Shown: in pieces, positions 45,607 through 59,100 of the stretch
Layout: each line of letters opens with the position of its first letter
How positions within the stretch are numbered: the stretch's first letter is position 1
Source of the DNA: Emmonsiellopsis sp. PD_33
Lineage: Eukaryota > Ascomycota > Eurotiomycetes > Onygenales > Ajellomycetaceae
Direction: 5' to 3'
Length of the DNA: 64,000 nucleotides
NCBI GenBank assembly: GCA_032988165.1
Contig: JANTQF010000043.1
Coordinates: 114,260 to 178,259, forward strand
Notes under the pieces: model-generated
What the model was told of the DNA's origin: nothing
Seen by the model: only the letters and a program-made list of their open reading frames with translations
The model's database searches: none
Program-made: the position numbers and the translations under genes

Positions 45607-46240
45607 ATGCCTTTGACCTGTGAGTCAAGCCTGTCCCCGACCCTCCACTGCGACAAAGTTTCTATGACTCCAAGATCTCAGACTCGATATTAATCACACC
45701 TCGTCATCTAGTTTGCCCGAACTGCAGCAATGCGCTCACGATCTCCAGGGCAGAGCCAACATCACGATACCCGCTAGGCGTCAACCGATTCGAGTGCCGC
45801 ACCTGCCCATACCAGTATGTCCTGGATAGAACGTACTACGAGCGGACAGAGATGAAGCGCAAGGAGGTTGCAGATGTGCTAGGTGGGAAGGATGAATGGA
45901 AGAATGCCGATAGCATCGCGAGTGAGCAACCATCCCGAACCCGAACCCCGCATTCCTCCTACTTTCCCGCTGCAGCCTATCTGTTTCCTATTAAATACTG
46001 ATATGATTCATCGGATGATTGCAGTGCAATGCCCCGCGGAAGGATGCGATGGCGGCCGTGCCTATTTCTACCAGCTCCAGATTCGGAGTGCCGACGAGCC
46101 AATGACAACGTTCTGCAAGGTATGACTACAGCCCCCCTATTTTTGATGTTGGTTGTTGGCACAAACTAGAAAAATGGACACTGATGAGTTAACGACGATG
46201 GCAGTGCACTACCTGCGGGGCTCGATGGAGAGAAAACTAA
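45607..46240 (+). CDS. rpc11: RNA polymerase III subunit RPC11 (C11)
   Basis: Exons 45607-45619, 45712-45921, 46025-46119 and 46205-46240 give 117 residues, the normal size. There are two zinc ribbons: N-terminal CPNC...CRTCPYQY, like Rpb9, and C-terminal CPAEGC...CKCTTC, like TFIIS. The TFIIS-type catalytic loop QIRSADEPMT carries the acidic Asp-Glu pair needed for cleavage of RNA in backtracked Pol III. The last exon codes only CTTCGARWREN. C11 acts in termination and reinitiation on tRNA and 5S genes in the nucleus. The four tiny exons explain why the gene is invisible as a single open frame. Confidence 0.95.
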
Positions 46241-47191
46241 GCAGAGGCCACCACGTCAGCAAGCATTGCTACGCATTACTACTTTGTCCCTCGATATTTC
46301 TGCGGCCCACTCCAACGACCGTTTCATCATTGAGGGTCATGTACAAGAGTATACTGGCAGAATTTGGAGAGCAAAGGTTCCAGCAGAGATGTCCAATGCA
46401 TTGCAGATTGATCGGATCGTAGTTAGGGTAGACTGGGGAGGGTTTGAGTTTTCTTTTCTTTCTGGTTTTTTCTTCTCGTTTTGCAGGTAGTTTTAGTTTA
46501 GATACCCCTCCGTGAATTCCAGACGCGCACGATATCAAGCCCCTCCACCTTGATTAAAACTTTGTCGCTACTGCAACCTAAGACCCAGGGATGAATCGCC
46601 CAGGACGAGAAAAATAAAAGCAGATGGTGGCAACGGAGCAAGGGGCTTCTCCCGAGCAGGTCGAGGATTTCAGCGCTTGGGTGCTTGGGAGAATTGGACC
46701 GCAAGGATCGCCACACGTTGGACCGGCAGGCCCAGAGGATGGAGCGGGAACAAGGAGAAAAAATTGCACGTCGAAAGCCAAACAGCGGTAACTGCCAGTC
46801 TTGCTCCCGACCCGCCGTGGTCGCCGCGCAGAAATTTCTCCCTGGTGGGGCACCCCTCCATGCCCAATGATAGACGGCACGTGACGGCCCGGAGGGGCTT
46901 AGCGCGGGCTAGCGCGCCTCGCCTCGCCCGCCCACCCCTCCATTCAGAAACCATTCAAAAACCCCTCTCCTCGCACAAAAATTCTTTTTCTCTTCCCTCT
47001 TCTTCCCCCCGTCTGCTTCAGTACGTATCTCTGCCCGCGCCCTCCTCTTCTCCCCCCAACTAACAGCCGCCAGCACCTCTACGCATCTTGGCCGTAGTAT
47101 CTGAGCGTTCTCTGATCTCTTCTAGTCTCTTCCTAAGAACTACAAGACTTCAACCCTATTTTCTCCCACATCACATCCTCACACCGTCACC
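46241..47191. other. tef1 promoter and 5' leader
   Basis: The RPC11 3' flank is followed by a strong-promoter-like region. A pyrimidine-rich tract (46975-47070) precedes the start codon, as is typical for highly expressed fungal genes. A GTACGT...CGTAG pair (47020-47096) may delimit a leader intron, which is not certain. Confidence 0.6.
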
Positions 47192-49131
47192 ATGGGGTAA
47201 GATTCCATCCCTCCATCCCCCTCCCTTGCTCTGCACGCTGTTACTGACCACCCTCTCTCTCTCTCTGTGCAGCAAGGACGAGAAGACTCACATCAACCTC
47301 GTCGTTATCGGCCACGTCGATTCCGGCAAATCCACCACCACTGGTAAGCGACCCCGCGCCTCCAAAACCCCCTAGCAACTCCCGCTCACACAACTCGTCT
47401 CTACAGGTCATCTGATCTACAAGTGCGGTGGTATTGACAGCCGTACCATTGAGAAGTTCGAGAAGGTAAGCACATTTTTTTTGAAAAATTTCCTGCCCCT
47501 CAATTTTGGTTTTTGGTGGGATTTCTGGCGGGTTGTGTTGTGATGACTCAGGTTTGCGTTGTGGTGGGGTATTTTGTTGTTGTTATCTTCGCGTTGGCCG
47601 CGCAGCCAATTGTGTGTGTGCTGGGCGCTCCACCGCGAAAATCTGTTTTCAGCCCCTCCAACTGGGCAGGCCTGCATGATGCCCAACCCAACCGCCCGCA
47701 TCCCACCTTGTTGCATCTTGGTTGCTTTTCCATCATGCTAACTGTCTGCAATAGGAAGCCGAAGAGTTGGGCAAGAAATCCTTCAAGTATGCCTGGGTTC
47801 TTGACAAACTGAAGGCCGAGCGTGAGCGTGGTATCACCATCGATATTGCCCTCTGGAAGTTCGAGACCCCCAAGTACAATGTCACCGTCATTGGTAAGTT
47901 TTATATCGCACGGCCCTGTCATTCTGTTCTGTCTTCTAACATGCATGCCCTCAGACGCCCCCGGTCACCGTGATTTCATCAAGAACATGATCACTGGTAC
48001 CTCCCAGGCCGATTGCGCTATCCTCATCATTGCTGCCGGTACTGGTGAGTTCGAGGCTGGTATCTCCAAGGATGGCCAGACTCGTGAGCACGCTCTGCTC
48101 GCTTTCACCCTCGGTGTCAAGCAGCTCATCGTCGCTATCAACAAGATGGACACTGCCAAGTGGTCCGAGGCTCGTTTCAACGAAATCATCAAGGAGGTCA
48201 CCAACTTCATCAAGAAGGTCGGATACAACCCCAAGTCCGTTCCCTTCGTGCCCATCTCCGGTTTCGAGGGTGACAACATGATCGAGGCCTCCTCCAACTG
48301 CCCCTGGTACAAGGGCTGGAACAAGGAGACCGCCGCTGGCAAGGCCACCGGTAAGACCCTCCTTGACGCCATTGACGCCATCGACCCCCCCACTCGTCCT
48401 ACCGACAAGCCCCTCCGTCTTCCCCTCCAGGATGTGTACAAGATCTCCGGTATTGGCACTGTTCCTGTCGGACGTGTCGAGACTGGTGTCATCAAGCCCG
48501 GTATGGTCGTCACCTTCGCTCCCGCCAACGTCACCACTGAAGTCAAGTCCGTCGAAATGCACCACCAGCAGCTCGTTGCCGGTAACCCCGGTGACAACGT
48601 CGGATTCAACGTCAAGAACGTTTCCGTCAAGGAAGTCCGCCGTGGAAACGTTGCCGGTGACTCCAAGAACGACCCCCCCAAGGGCTGCGACTCCTTCAAC
48701 GCCCAGGTCATCGTCCTCAACCACCCTGGTCAGGTTGGCGCTGGTTATGCCCCAGTTCTTGACTGCCACACTGCCCATATTGCTTGCAAGTTCTCTGAGC
48801 TCCTCGAGAAGATTGACCGCCGTACCGGTAAATCCGTTGAGAACAGCCCCAAGTTCATCAAGTCTGGTGATGCCGCCATCGTCAAGATGGTTCCCTCCAA
48901 GCCCATGTGCGTTGAGGCCTTCACTGACTACCCCCCTCTTGGACGTTTCGCCGTCCGTGATATGAGACAGACCGTAAGTTTTGAACCCACCCTACAACCT
49001 TGTCTAGCTCTCAACCATTTACTAATCACATTCCACTACAGGTCGCCGTCGGTGTCATCAAGTCCGTTGTCAAGTCTGACAAGGCTGGTGGCAAGGTCAC
49101 CAAGGCCGCCCAGAAGGCCACCAAGAAATAA
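47192..49131 (+). CDS. tef1: Translation elongation factor 1-alpha
   Basis: Six exons (47192-47196, 47273-47343, 47407-47465, 47755-47893, 47955-48973, 49042-49131) encode 460 residues, the standard eEF1A length. The first exon is only ATGGG. The GTPase motifs are all present: GHVDSGKST (P-loop), the switch region ERGITIDIALWKFET, DAPGHRD, NKMD, and the C-terminal KMVPSKPMCVEAFTDYPPLGRFAVRDMRQT. It delivers aminoacyl-tRNA to the ribosomal A site in the cytosol and is highly expressed. Codon use is strongly biased to C-ending codons (GTC, ATC, AAG), which also creates long meaningless frames on the opposite strand. This locus is widely used for fungal species typing, so introns 1-3 could identify the species. 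Confidence 0.98.
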
Positions 49132-52037
49132 ATTGGTCCAGCCTAGTCTGATGGTGTAAACGGGGACGATCTTGCATGGCGCGGTGATGGAAGACGGAGA
49201 GGTGCTTTTTTTTCTTTTCCGATCCCTTTTTTTTCATTCAACTCCTTGTTATAAAGCATTTGAAGGGCGATGTGCGATCTGTTTTTTCTAGTGATGATAT
49301 TGCCTAGTTTAAATAGTTTTGCGCGTCGTGTTTTTTCGTGTGTGCGAAAAAAAGAGAAGCAAGGGGGAGGAAAAAAAAATGTGCTTTTCCCAAAATTCAT
49401 TAGATGGGCCTCATGAGTACGACAACAAAAATATTAATGACTTCCATCACGTTCAAAAAAATTACTTCTTCCTATCCTTGCTTTTCTTGCTTTTGCTTTT
49501 TCCTATTGATTGGTCTTGATCATTCTCTCATCAAGCGTTCCGTAACCCGACTTGTTGCCCTGGGTTTCATGAAAAGTACTGTCTGTCCGTACCTTTGTGT
49601 ATTATCTCCAGCAAAGCGGAAATTGATACTTGCCATTGCATATACATATCTGCTGCTGCTTGTTACATCATGATAAATAACCCAGGCGTCCACCCCCCAT
49701 CGCAAGACGTAGTTCCATACCATCCATCTACCTATCAATGTTCCCCTACGCAGCCTATGGCTTCCTAGGTATGTATGTATGCGCCCATTTGCCTAATGTA
49801 CGTACGTACCTGTTCCGATAAGAAACAGGTTCCATGTTATGTCGGGCATAACATAGAAAGCAGCAAAGCACACTTCCAATGGTTAGTTACCCCAAAGAAA
49901 TGAAATGGGAGTTTTGGTCTGACATACTCTGGAAAAAGAAAAGTGAAAAGGAGGGGTAAAAAGGGAGCTGGAGGGCCCATGTGTTCACCGCCACAGCTGA
50001 GGAATGAGTGGAAGCTGACTGGCTGACTGGCTGGCCAAGTGTCCGAGGGGTAAAATGATGATTGATTGATGCATAACATTAACGCTGGGTAACTATTGGT
50101 TCTAGAATTGGTGGCTAGGAGTGTTTGGTAGACTGGACCTGACCATATCTAATAAATAACTTAGCGGTAAAGGCGCTCTTGAGTCTTGAGGGGTTTTCAG
50201 TTGGTTGGTTAGTAGTAGTTAATTGCATAGAGAGGGGCGTGTTGTTCTGCTGTGGGCAAGCAGGATGAGGGGGGTCATTCTCCTGAGGCTTTTTCTGGCA
50301 CCTGTGGCTATCAAGTTTCCGCATCCAGCAGGGGAGCGACGAGGGCTAAGCCAGGATAAGAGGAATCCAAGGAACAGCCGACAGGTGGGCGGATTGATTG
50401 GAATGTGTTGGTGCTTATTGGCTGAAACTCCGCTTGTTTGCTTTTTTCCCTTTCTTCCAAGTTCCGCCTGAGCAGTATTCTATGTGATGATAGTTGTTAC
50501 AGCGTGCAGGCTGATACGGCGGCTGGATTGACCAGGTTTCAAGCTGGACACTGCTGTCATGTCGTGGCATGGAGTGGGAATGGAATGCCCCTGGATGTGC
50601 AACAACTTTTGCCACCCGTTCCCCTCCACACTGATACACAGCACATACATGTAGCTCGAGTTCGTCCACCGATCTAGATTTGCATCCAGCTGACTCGCAG
50701 AAAAACAGCAACAGCAGTAAAATGGCTCTTGTTCAGCCACACCAAGCTGTCCGCCGCGGGCTGTGCAGGGCCAGCCAATGCAGAGCAGCGGGCGTAAATG
50801 CGACGACCAATCCCGCCTCAGCCCACGGCCGCCAATACATGATACACACCGGTCTGGGCGGTAAATTACGCCGGGCGATACAGCGTGCCCCGCATCGGCT
50901 CGTCATGTGGCCGTCTTACATCATGGGCCGGCCGGCTATAAATACCGCGGGCTGTGGCAGCAAGCAGATGGGCCCAGCTGCTGCCAACTGCCACATGTCG
51001 GCTAGTGCAGCATCGTCATCTTCCTCCCTGTCGTCGTCTCAGCTTCTCAACTTCCTCAACGTCTCCCCTCGCTGCAGAGTTTTCTCCAGCAACACTCTAT
51101 CTATATCAGCCAGGCCTTGCTGCTGTCTCTGCCACGGCCTGTTGACCGGCTGAATTGACTCCAGATCTACCACGCTGTCGTTTATCTATCTCTTGCTCGC
51201 TCCTAATTGACTTCTTCTCTCCTTTCCAACTCCTGCTTCTCTCCGTCTCCCAGCTGCTGCTCAACCGCCTTCTCCACGCCGTTGTTTTGTTGTCCCTCGA
51301 GTCCTCACGCCGGTAGAAACAACCTCTCCCAAAGGTAAGCAACACACCAGATTTGCCGGGAAGCACGATCCCGTTATCAGCTCCCCTTGCAAGGTTGCCG
51401 CAAATATACAAAAAAGAAGATTTTACCTATCGTTCCCCCTTGTTTTTTGTTTTCTGGCTCTTCCGTTCCCCCCTTGCTCGTCAGCATGTTTTCCATTGGT
51501 TGAGCTCTCCGTCTTTCGGAGTGTCTTGCCTATCTCTCCTCTCCTCTTCTCTTGTCTCTACGCCCCGTCTCGCTTGACTCGTTCGGCTGGCTGTTCGCAA
51601 TGGCTTCGGCTCCATATGGTCGAGTCATCCAGTGACCGCTTTCCTATCACCTGCCTTCCTACGACTGTGGCTTCTTGTTGAAAATCAGAATGGAGGGGAA
51701 ATCAATTAACACGTTGAATTGAGAGTTTGAAGGAGGAAAAAAAAAAAGAAGACGAAGAAGAAAAGAAAATCATTCTCCAGAGGAAGAATAAAAGCAATTG
51801 GCAGAAGAGAAAAATAGAAGAGGAAAAAAAAAAGACAAAACCTTTCAGGAGAAAGAAGCTTCAGTTGAGCGAAGAGGAATTATTCCTCCTCGACCCTTTG
51901 CAGCTCCTTTTTTTGTGGAAGAGCAGACTTGCTGTCGTGCTTGATTGCATCCCCAAAACCCTGGCAGAGACTAATACAATCAACAGCTTCTTCTCTTTCT
52001 TTGACTGTTCACCACTACCTACCAGTCTGCAAAGACA
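49132..52037. other. Intergenic, tef1 3' flank and AIM21-like promoter/leader
   Basis: No gene is supported in 2.9 kb. A TATA-like TATAAATA at 50937-50944 within a GC-rich setting, followed by about 1.1 kb of CT-rich and then purine-rich sequence (51725-51850), suggests a long leader for the next gene. Tandem GACTGGCT units lie at 50019-50034. Confidence 0.55.
50937..50944 (+). promoter_or_regulatory. TATA-like box upstream of the AIM21-like gene
   Basis: TATAAATA in GGCCGGCTATAAATACCGCG. It lies about 1.1 kb before the next plus-strand start codon. It could instead serve an unannotated transcript. Confidence 0.4.
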
Positions 52038-55000
52038 ATGTCGGCCAAGGCATTCCCCACAGTTCCCCCCAGACCCTCGCGGTCTCCAAACGCCCTCTCG
52101 CCCCCTTCCGCTGATATGCCGAAAATTCCTCCCCGCCCGACCAGCCGCCGCGTCGATCGCTCCGTGTCTCCTGGTCGCTATGCTCCGTCCCCGTTGAACG
52201 ACCTGCCAGCTGGGTCGGGTAGACGTGCACACTCCCGCGATGCCTCCGCTTCAAATCTTCCCGCTCGACCCCCCAGCGTTACCCTTCCGTCGGTTGGACA
52301 GGAAGGCATGGAATATGCGGATTTGGAATACCAGAATGGCGGCCAGGCTGAAGACCAGGACCAGCAGCCCACTGAAAGCAGGACTGTCAACCGTGACCTG
52401 TATCTTCATGCCCCCAGACCCTCGTTACCAAAGTCTAGCGCCAAAGCTCAGGTACAGACGGTGACTAGAACCGATTCGCAACAAGCCGCTGCGGCTGGTT
52501 TCGGAAAAGCGGTCTCCCACGATGAAGAGCATTCTAGAAATAGATCCGCAGTAACCAACGGGTCCCGTCGCGCATCGTCTACCGCCTCGAGTGGCCGCCG
52601 GGCTTCCTTACATTTGACTGAAGATGGAGGTATTCCAGAAATTGGCCAACAGGTCCCCATGTACCCCAATGCAGGTGATGTCCAGGCACCGTCACCGTCC
52701 CCGTATGGCGATGGCTCCTTTCCGCGTGACGCTCATCACTCAGCCGGCGGACAACAGCGAACCGGACGCCACCACTCACGAACTAAGAGCGGCCGTGAAT
52801 CCTCGCTTCCACCGGGTAGCTATGGTCTGCATGGACACGGAGTGCAGCCCAATGACAAGTTTGAAAAGGCGTGGTATGATAAACACCCTGATGAACTTGC
52901 ACGTGAGGCGCAGGGTCAATATGGCCCTGGTTTAGGTAACCAACGAGCCGAATGGGCTATGAGCAGCGACGATCTAAACAAGATCGTCAGAACATCCGGG
53001 AGTAGAGGTGTTGGGCTTGGTAAGCATTGAACATAGCTATACGCCTATCTAGGTGCTGGAGAGCTGTACTAATAGTTTATAGCAACCCATGCAGACGTTA
53101 TGGGCACGCCGGAGGAGGAAGTCGGATACATTGCAACTGACGAACTTGCGTCTCGGCTAGCTTCACCACCTATTGGGTCTCGTTTACCTCGCGATGAGTC
53201 TGGCCTGTCGCAAGGTACTGTAGAGTCTCCTTTAAAACAGTCTGTTGTTGCTGGTTCATCCGATACTGAACATGATGGTTCGAAACCAGGTGGTCATGAA
53301 AAAGAGGAGGTAATCCATATCGATGAACCACTTCACCATCAACACCACCCCGATGGCTTTGCCCCCGCACCTGATGAAGAGCACAAGCCACATGGTGCTC
53401 ACCCATTGGAGGAGACTGAAGAAGGGCCGGATGACGTCCCCGTGCTCGCACCTGACGAGGTCGAGCCTGGGGCTGAATATATGCAACCTGCAGTCTCCCC
53501 CACTTTTGATAGACGAGGAAGCGGGTATCATGCTCACGAGCTGGATTCTCCTAGTCGCAAGAACCATCGCCGTTCCCCCAGTGCCCCCAGTAGCCGTCCA
53601 ACTAGCAGGCCTGTTAGTACTCACGGTACTGTGCCAAGCATGACCAGGTTTAGCTCCCGTGGCGATGAACGCGAGGACGTGCATACTACACTGGAAAATG
53701 TTGAGGAATATGAACCGCTTTTCCCGGAAGATGAGGAGAAAGAAAGGAGACCAAGCCCCGCTGATCGGTTTAATAAAAGTCGGCCTCAACAGCATAGATT
53801 CCCCAGTCAAGATATTTGGGAAGATACACCTGACAGCTTGCAACTGGAAGCGACTGTCTCGACTCCTGAGATCCCAAGTCGACCGATTGACGGTGAAGGC
53901 AAGACTCCCTTTGAGACCCTTGAACAAGAGGCTTTCCGAAGCAGACATGCTATTTCGCCCAGGAAAGATTCCCCATCAAAGGAGCTTCAAAGCCATCTTG
54001 ACGACGAAAAACCCCCAAGACCCGATTCTAAGCAGCGGTTCCCAAGTAAAGACATCTGGGAAGATGCTCCCGATAGCCAGCAGCTCGTGGCCACCGTTCA
54101 GATACCCGAGGAGGAAACGAAACCTGACTCTCCAGTCACCTCGCCAGTCACCTCGACCAAGCCTGCCTTCCCCGCTATCCCTGCTCGTCCTTCCAAGCCA
54201 GCAAACCAGCGTTCTCCAGAATTAAAAGCTACAAGCCCAACTGACTCGAGAAAACCGCCTACGATCCCCAGCCGCCCCAAGCCTCAAATTCCTACCCGCC
54301 CAGCAAAGCCATCCTCCCGAACCTCAGAGGAGAGCCTAACCAAGACCACCTCAGCCGGTTCGACCGAAGGCCCAGCACCACCACTCGTCAAAGCTAAACC
54401 AGCCATCCCTTCGCGGCCTGGCGGGTCCAAAATCGCAGCACTCAAGGCCGGGTTCCTTTCAGATCTCGATCAGCGTCTAAAGCTGGGACCCCAGGGCCCC
54501 AAGCCTGCGCAAGAAAAGAAATCTGAGGCTGAGGAACCTGCCGAAAAGGCACCGCTCAGCGACGCTCGAAAGGGCCGAGCCAAGGGCCCTGCCAGAAGAA
54601 AACCAGCTGTTGCCGCTGCCCCCGAGCCAGCTAAGCTGCCCGTAATCCCTGAGATCAGAATCGTGGACCCCTGGAACGTGTGGCAGGTCGGTGGGGATGG
54701 TGTCCTTGTCGTTGGCGATGCTGCTGCAAAACCTGAACCAGCTGAACCGTCCCCTACCACGCCCAAACCCGCAGTGGCAGAGCCGGTGGTTGGGGCTGGT
54801 GAGACTGAGGAGGCTCCAGCCCGTGACTCCTCCTCGTCGCCCTCGCGAAACGCAGAGCCAACGTCGTCCTCGTCGAGTCGTGACGACCCTGCTGCGTCTG
54901 CAGAAGGAGAAGCGGAAGCGGAAGCAGAGACGGAAACTGAAGCCGAGCCTAAGGGCGTGTCGCCCGTAACGAAGGAACCAGAACCGGCCGCAACTGCTTC

Positions 55001-55079
55001 GATACCGGATGAGAAGGTCGAGCAGACTACGGTGGATGATGTGGAGAAGAAGACTGAGGAGGCTTCGGGTGATTCTTAG
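52038..55079 (+). CDS. aim21: AIM21-like protein (actin-patch regulator family)
   Basis: Two exons (52038-53019, 53083-55079; G/CA split codon) give 992 residues. The protein is almost wholly low-complexity: proline-rich PPRPSRSP and PPRPTSR at the N-terminus, IPSRP/IPTRPAKP repeats in the C-terminal half, and acidic tails. An internal duplication is visible: RFPSQDIWEDTPDSLQLEATV (split QDIWED..., about 53797-53860) and RFPSKDIWEDAPDSQQLVATV (about 54037-54099). This composition and the repeated motif match the fungal 'altered inheritance of mitochondria 21' family. Yeast Aim21 works with Tda2 on actin assembly at endocytic patches. The PxxP stretches would suit SH3 partners. The family call rests on motif memory, with no structural domain visible. 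Confidence 0.8.
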
Positions 55080-56157
55080 GTAGGGGTAGGGCAGAGCAGG
55101 GATTAGTTGATTGAGGAGGATGAATGAGGCGTGTACATTTTCTTCCCCCCCCTTTTGGCCCCCATAGTTTGATTTTGATTTTGAGTTTGATATTTCCTTG
55201 CAAACCCACCCACCCATCTATGTCTATCTATCTAATCTAAATATCCATCATCGTGCAAAAAGCACTTTTTTTCGAAAATTATATCCATTTCTTGCGTTTT
55301 TTTTCAAGAGAATATATATATATTGCTTTAAATCCAATTTTTTTATTGGATTTGGTTTATGACGAACAATATAGGATAGAAAAATCATACACATCCATAT
55401 TCTTCTCTCTAATAAGAGAGGAGGAGGAAGCCATGTTATTCTATTACCTCTTCCCCCCCTCTCTTTCTTCCTTTATTAACTTCTATAACTGAAGGAGGAA
55501 GGATATAAATAGCTCATCATTGTAATAACTGCCTTCTTTTATTGTATGTACAATGCATGCATGCTGCACAATAATATACTGTAATATCTATATACTATCT
55601 ATACAGAAAGATAAGGAAAAAACCTAACATACAAATTAACCTCTTATGTCACGAATAAACCCTATATGCTATACCATGCACAAAGTAAATCAGAAAGGAG
55701 AGTACCTAATGATATAATATAATATAATATGTATGGTGAAGGATGAAAAAAGACCCTGACTGAGCTCCTAACGCCAAACAAGTATTTCTAAAAAAAAAAA
55801 AAAAAAGGCCCACATCCATCCATATACTCAGGTAGGGTAGGGTAGTAAGTACTATGCTCTCAAAAAGGTACACACGAAGAAAAAAGTCTTTCCACAGGAT
55901 GAGATGAACATTGAACGCCATGCCTGAAGAAATGAGTATGATGAGCGATAGGAAAAAAAAAAGGAGTTCCTTTCTCCACCGGCCTCGATCCATGATGGCC
56001 AGAATTCCAACAACCAAACCAAACCAAACCAAGCCAACCCAGGCCAACCTAATCGTCAAGGGTTTTGTTCCCACGCCAGGATACAATATATGCGTATATC
56101 CAATACTGTACAATTTAAAAAAAAGCAAAGTTAATGTTATTTATTCTTCATAAGCCC
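55080..56157. other. Convergent intergenic, AIM21-like / DUF1765
   Basis: AT-rich 3' flanks with T and A tracts (an A run near 55792) and a TATAATATAATATAATATG stretch near 55713. No gene is seen. Confidence 0.6.
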
Positions 56158-59100
56158 TCATTTCCGGAAACTCTCCACACCCAATATCGGGATCTCAACC
56201 TGGTCATCGCTGGGTACCCCCTCGCCCCGTCGTCGGGAGAAGAAGTTATCACACTCGCAAACGACCAGTGCCCACTCGGCCAGTGAACGACCGGCATATT
56301 TGCTCGCGACGAGGTGGTGGGTTTCTTCCATGGACCGGGAGGAGGAGTCGAAGGCTGTGATGACGGTGAGATTTGGTCGTGACGAGGCGGATGGATTCGT
56401 CGATTTGATGTTGGAACCACCGGAAGCGGTTCTTAGGATGGGGTTCATATCGATGCCTTCGCTCTCTGATTCGTCGTCTGAATTGGTCCCTGATATGGAG
56501 TTGGAGGCTGAAGCAGACGAGGAATCGGGTTGCTTGATGTCTAGTGTCCGGAGGGATTGTAGTAGAAGCTGCGCGGGGATGGGTAGACACGGTGGGAATA
56601 GGCGTCTATCTCTGCTTGGCCATTTAGCACGCTCGTGCCACTGAAGAGAAAACCTGAATGTGTATTTTGGCTGAGTTTTGGAAACTGATGGCTCGTTTTC
56701 GTTTCTGGCTTCGTTACTCGACGCTCCCGCCGCGTTATCAGGTTTCATAGCAAGGTCTGGTTCTTCAGAAGTGCTGCCTGGTGGCGTCACTTCGCCTGGC
56801 TTTGGGTTGGGGGTGCCGGAAAATATGGTTTTCAGCGATTTCCATCTCTTTTTGCCTGCTGGCGGGGGGGAGTCGCTACGGCCGCGATCACTATCAATAT
56901 CGTCAAACTGCTGTGGCTGACTAGAGGTTGGAGGGATAATATTGTCTAGACAGACAAACATCGACGGGGCAGGATTATAATCATTTCTGATTATAAGTAT
57001 TCGGCGCCCAGGGGCTGGACTGCAAGGCGCGGTCGATAAGGGAGGTGTAAGCTCTTTCTCAGCTTTTGCTTGGCAAAAAACAAAGTAGTTCCAAACACTC
57101 CCAAGCCGATCAATCAGAGTATTATATATGCGTCTGAAGCGGAGGTTAGCAAAGAAATTTCGAGTTGCAAATACCGGAACTTACATGTCTAGTGACGATG
57201 GGTTCCCTTCATATCGAGCCAATCGCCAGCATAATAACCTCTGAAAGTATGATCGAACCATGGGGCTCCAATGATTGAAGTAGCGGTAGAAAAAAGACTC
57301 GCGTAGGAGGATCCCCAGGCACAAGGCTTCTTTCCCCTCGTCAAGGCGATTTATTTCGTCCCACACAGTATAAATGAATGCAAAGACTCGTACTTCTGTG
57401 AGCGAGTTATTGCTTTCCATCATTTGCTTGCACACGTCTAGCCAAAAGCGCCAATCAAGCAAGTCTGGTTGACTGGTTGCCACGCAGTAAGGCGGGATGA
57501 CGGAAACAAGCTCCTCCACAAAGTCAAACAAGACAAAGCAAGCATTATGGTCAAAGAGGGATATTTTTCTAGTTCCCACCTTCAAGATTGCACAGAAATT
57601 CTCGACAAATGCCTGCTTGAAAGATGGCTGGATAGAACGGTCGGCCAAAACATCTTTCAACAGTAGAATTAGGCGGTTTTCCGACATGACTCTCAGCGAA
57701 TTAACAGCCCCTATCGGTATTGCAGAGGCAGAGGCATCTGCGCCGTCAATAAAATCATCAAATGTCGTTGAGGTTGGTCCCTGAAAAGGATCCATTGCCT
57801 GCGGGGTTGATTTTTTATTCAGAGTATGCTCCAAAACGGTTAATATCTGAGCGTGAACTGATATTAGGCCGGGCACGTAGACATATTTCGACCTTTCGCA
57901 TCCTGGGCTGAGAAATCCGGCAACTAATATGTGGAAGTGTTTAACAAAGACGAAGAAGAGGTCCGTATCCCGCCCTGACCAGCGGGAAATCCAGGGGCCA
58001 GACCAGTTGATGTGGGATGAACTTAGCGGTGGGTTCGTTTTCTGGCGCAGACAGCGGACTAGGCTTGCATGAGACGTAAAACATAACGATCGAAGGGTTG
58101 GAGGGAAGTTAGACGAGATATATTCGGAAGTCTCAAGCCTAGACTTTGCGCTCCTATCCAGATCAAATGCTCCAAGGATCCTTCGAAGAGTATCAGGGGT
58201 GGTATTCCACAATCGGACGAGGATGTCGGCAACACCGGGACAGAAAAAGAAGGCATATGCACAGGTTTTACCAGAGAATGTTACAAGACTAGCGGGAGTT
58301 TGTCTCATGGACATTTTGTCAATGCAATACGCGATCTGGGATAGGAGGTTTTGGGCGAAGATGTTCCGGATGTTGTGATGGATTGATTCTATGAGGAAAT
58401 CTGTCCCGGTTGATTCGAGAGATGTGTTGGATCTTGACATTGGAGCTGCTGGGCTGGATACTGTAGGAGTGGTAGGAGATGATGATGATGAGTTCTGGGA
58501 GGTCGGAATACGCCATTCTGGTCGAGTCATGATTCCAACGATCGCCTCAAGAAAGACCGGTCTATCAACACCGGTTAAAGATTGGCTGTTCCGGCCATTG
58601 AGTACCTCGAGCAATCCCGTCCACCACTTATTCAAAATGTTTATCCGTCGGTCAAGGTCTTCGGGCCGGAGGCACTGGTTGGATGGATGATTGGCATATC
58701 GGGAAAAGAAGGTAAGCAGGGAGGACCGGATGACATTGGATTTCAGCGCGCTGGATTTGGATTGGAATCTAGTTTCGTCAGTTGACATGCCTAATGATTA
58801 GACCAAGTTGCTACTCACTTTTGGAAATCCGCGTCGAGTCCTCGAAAGACCGACCACAACTCATCCTTTTTCCGGGGCGGATCTACCTTGAGTTGGGGTA
58901 GTTGACCAGCTCTTTTTACCGGGACAGGAGGGACTTCGTCATTTGATTTTGGACTAGTTCCAGACAATCGGTCCATCGACACCTTAGCTCTCAATGACTG
59001 AAGTGAAGCCCGCCTTTGGATATTGTTAGGACCGTCATTTTTTGGTTTGGTCCCAAAGTTGCCCGATCTCCGGTTGCGTTTAACCAGCACATCAATCCGG

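Noticed and set aside
47951..48778. Long minus-strand open frames (275 and 251 codons) opposite tef1
   Set aside because: They arise from the strong C-ending codon bias of tef1, and their residues are compositionally biased with no family similarity.
50680..51153. 157-codon frame before the AIM21-like gene
   Set aside because: A TATA-like box lies inside it and there is no family similarity; it is treated as promoter and leader.
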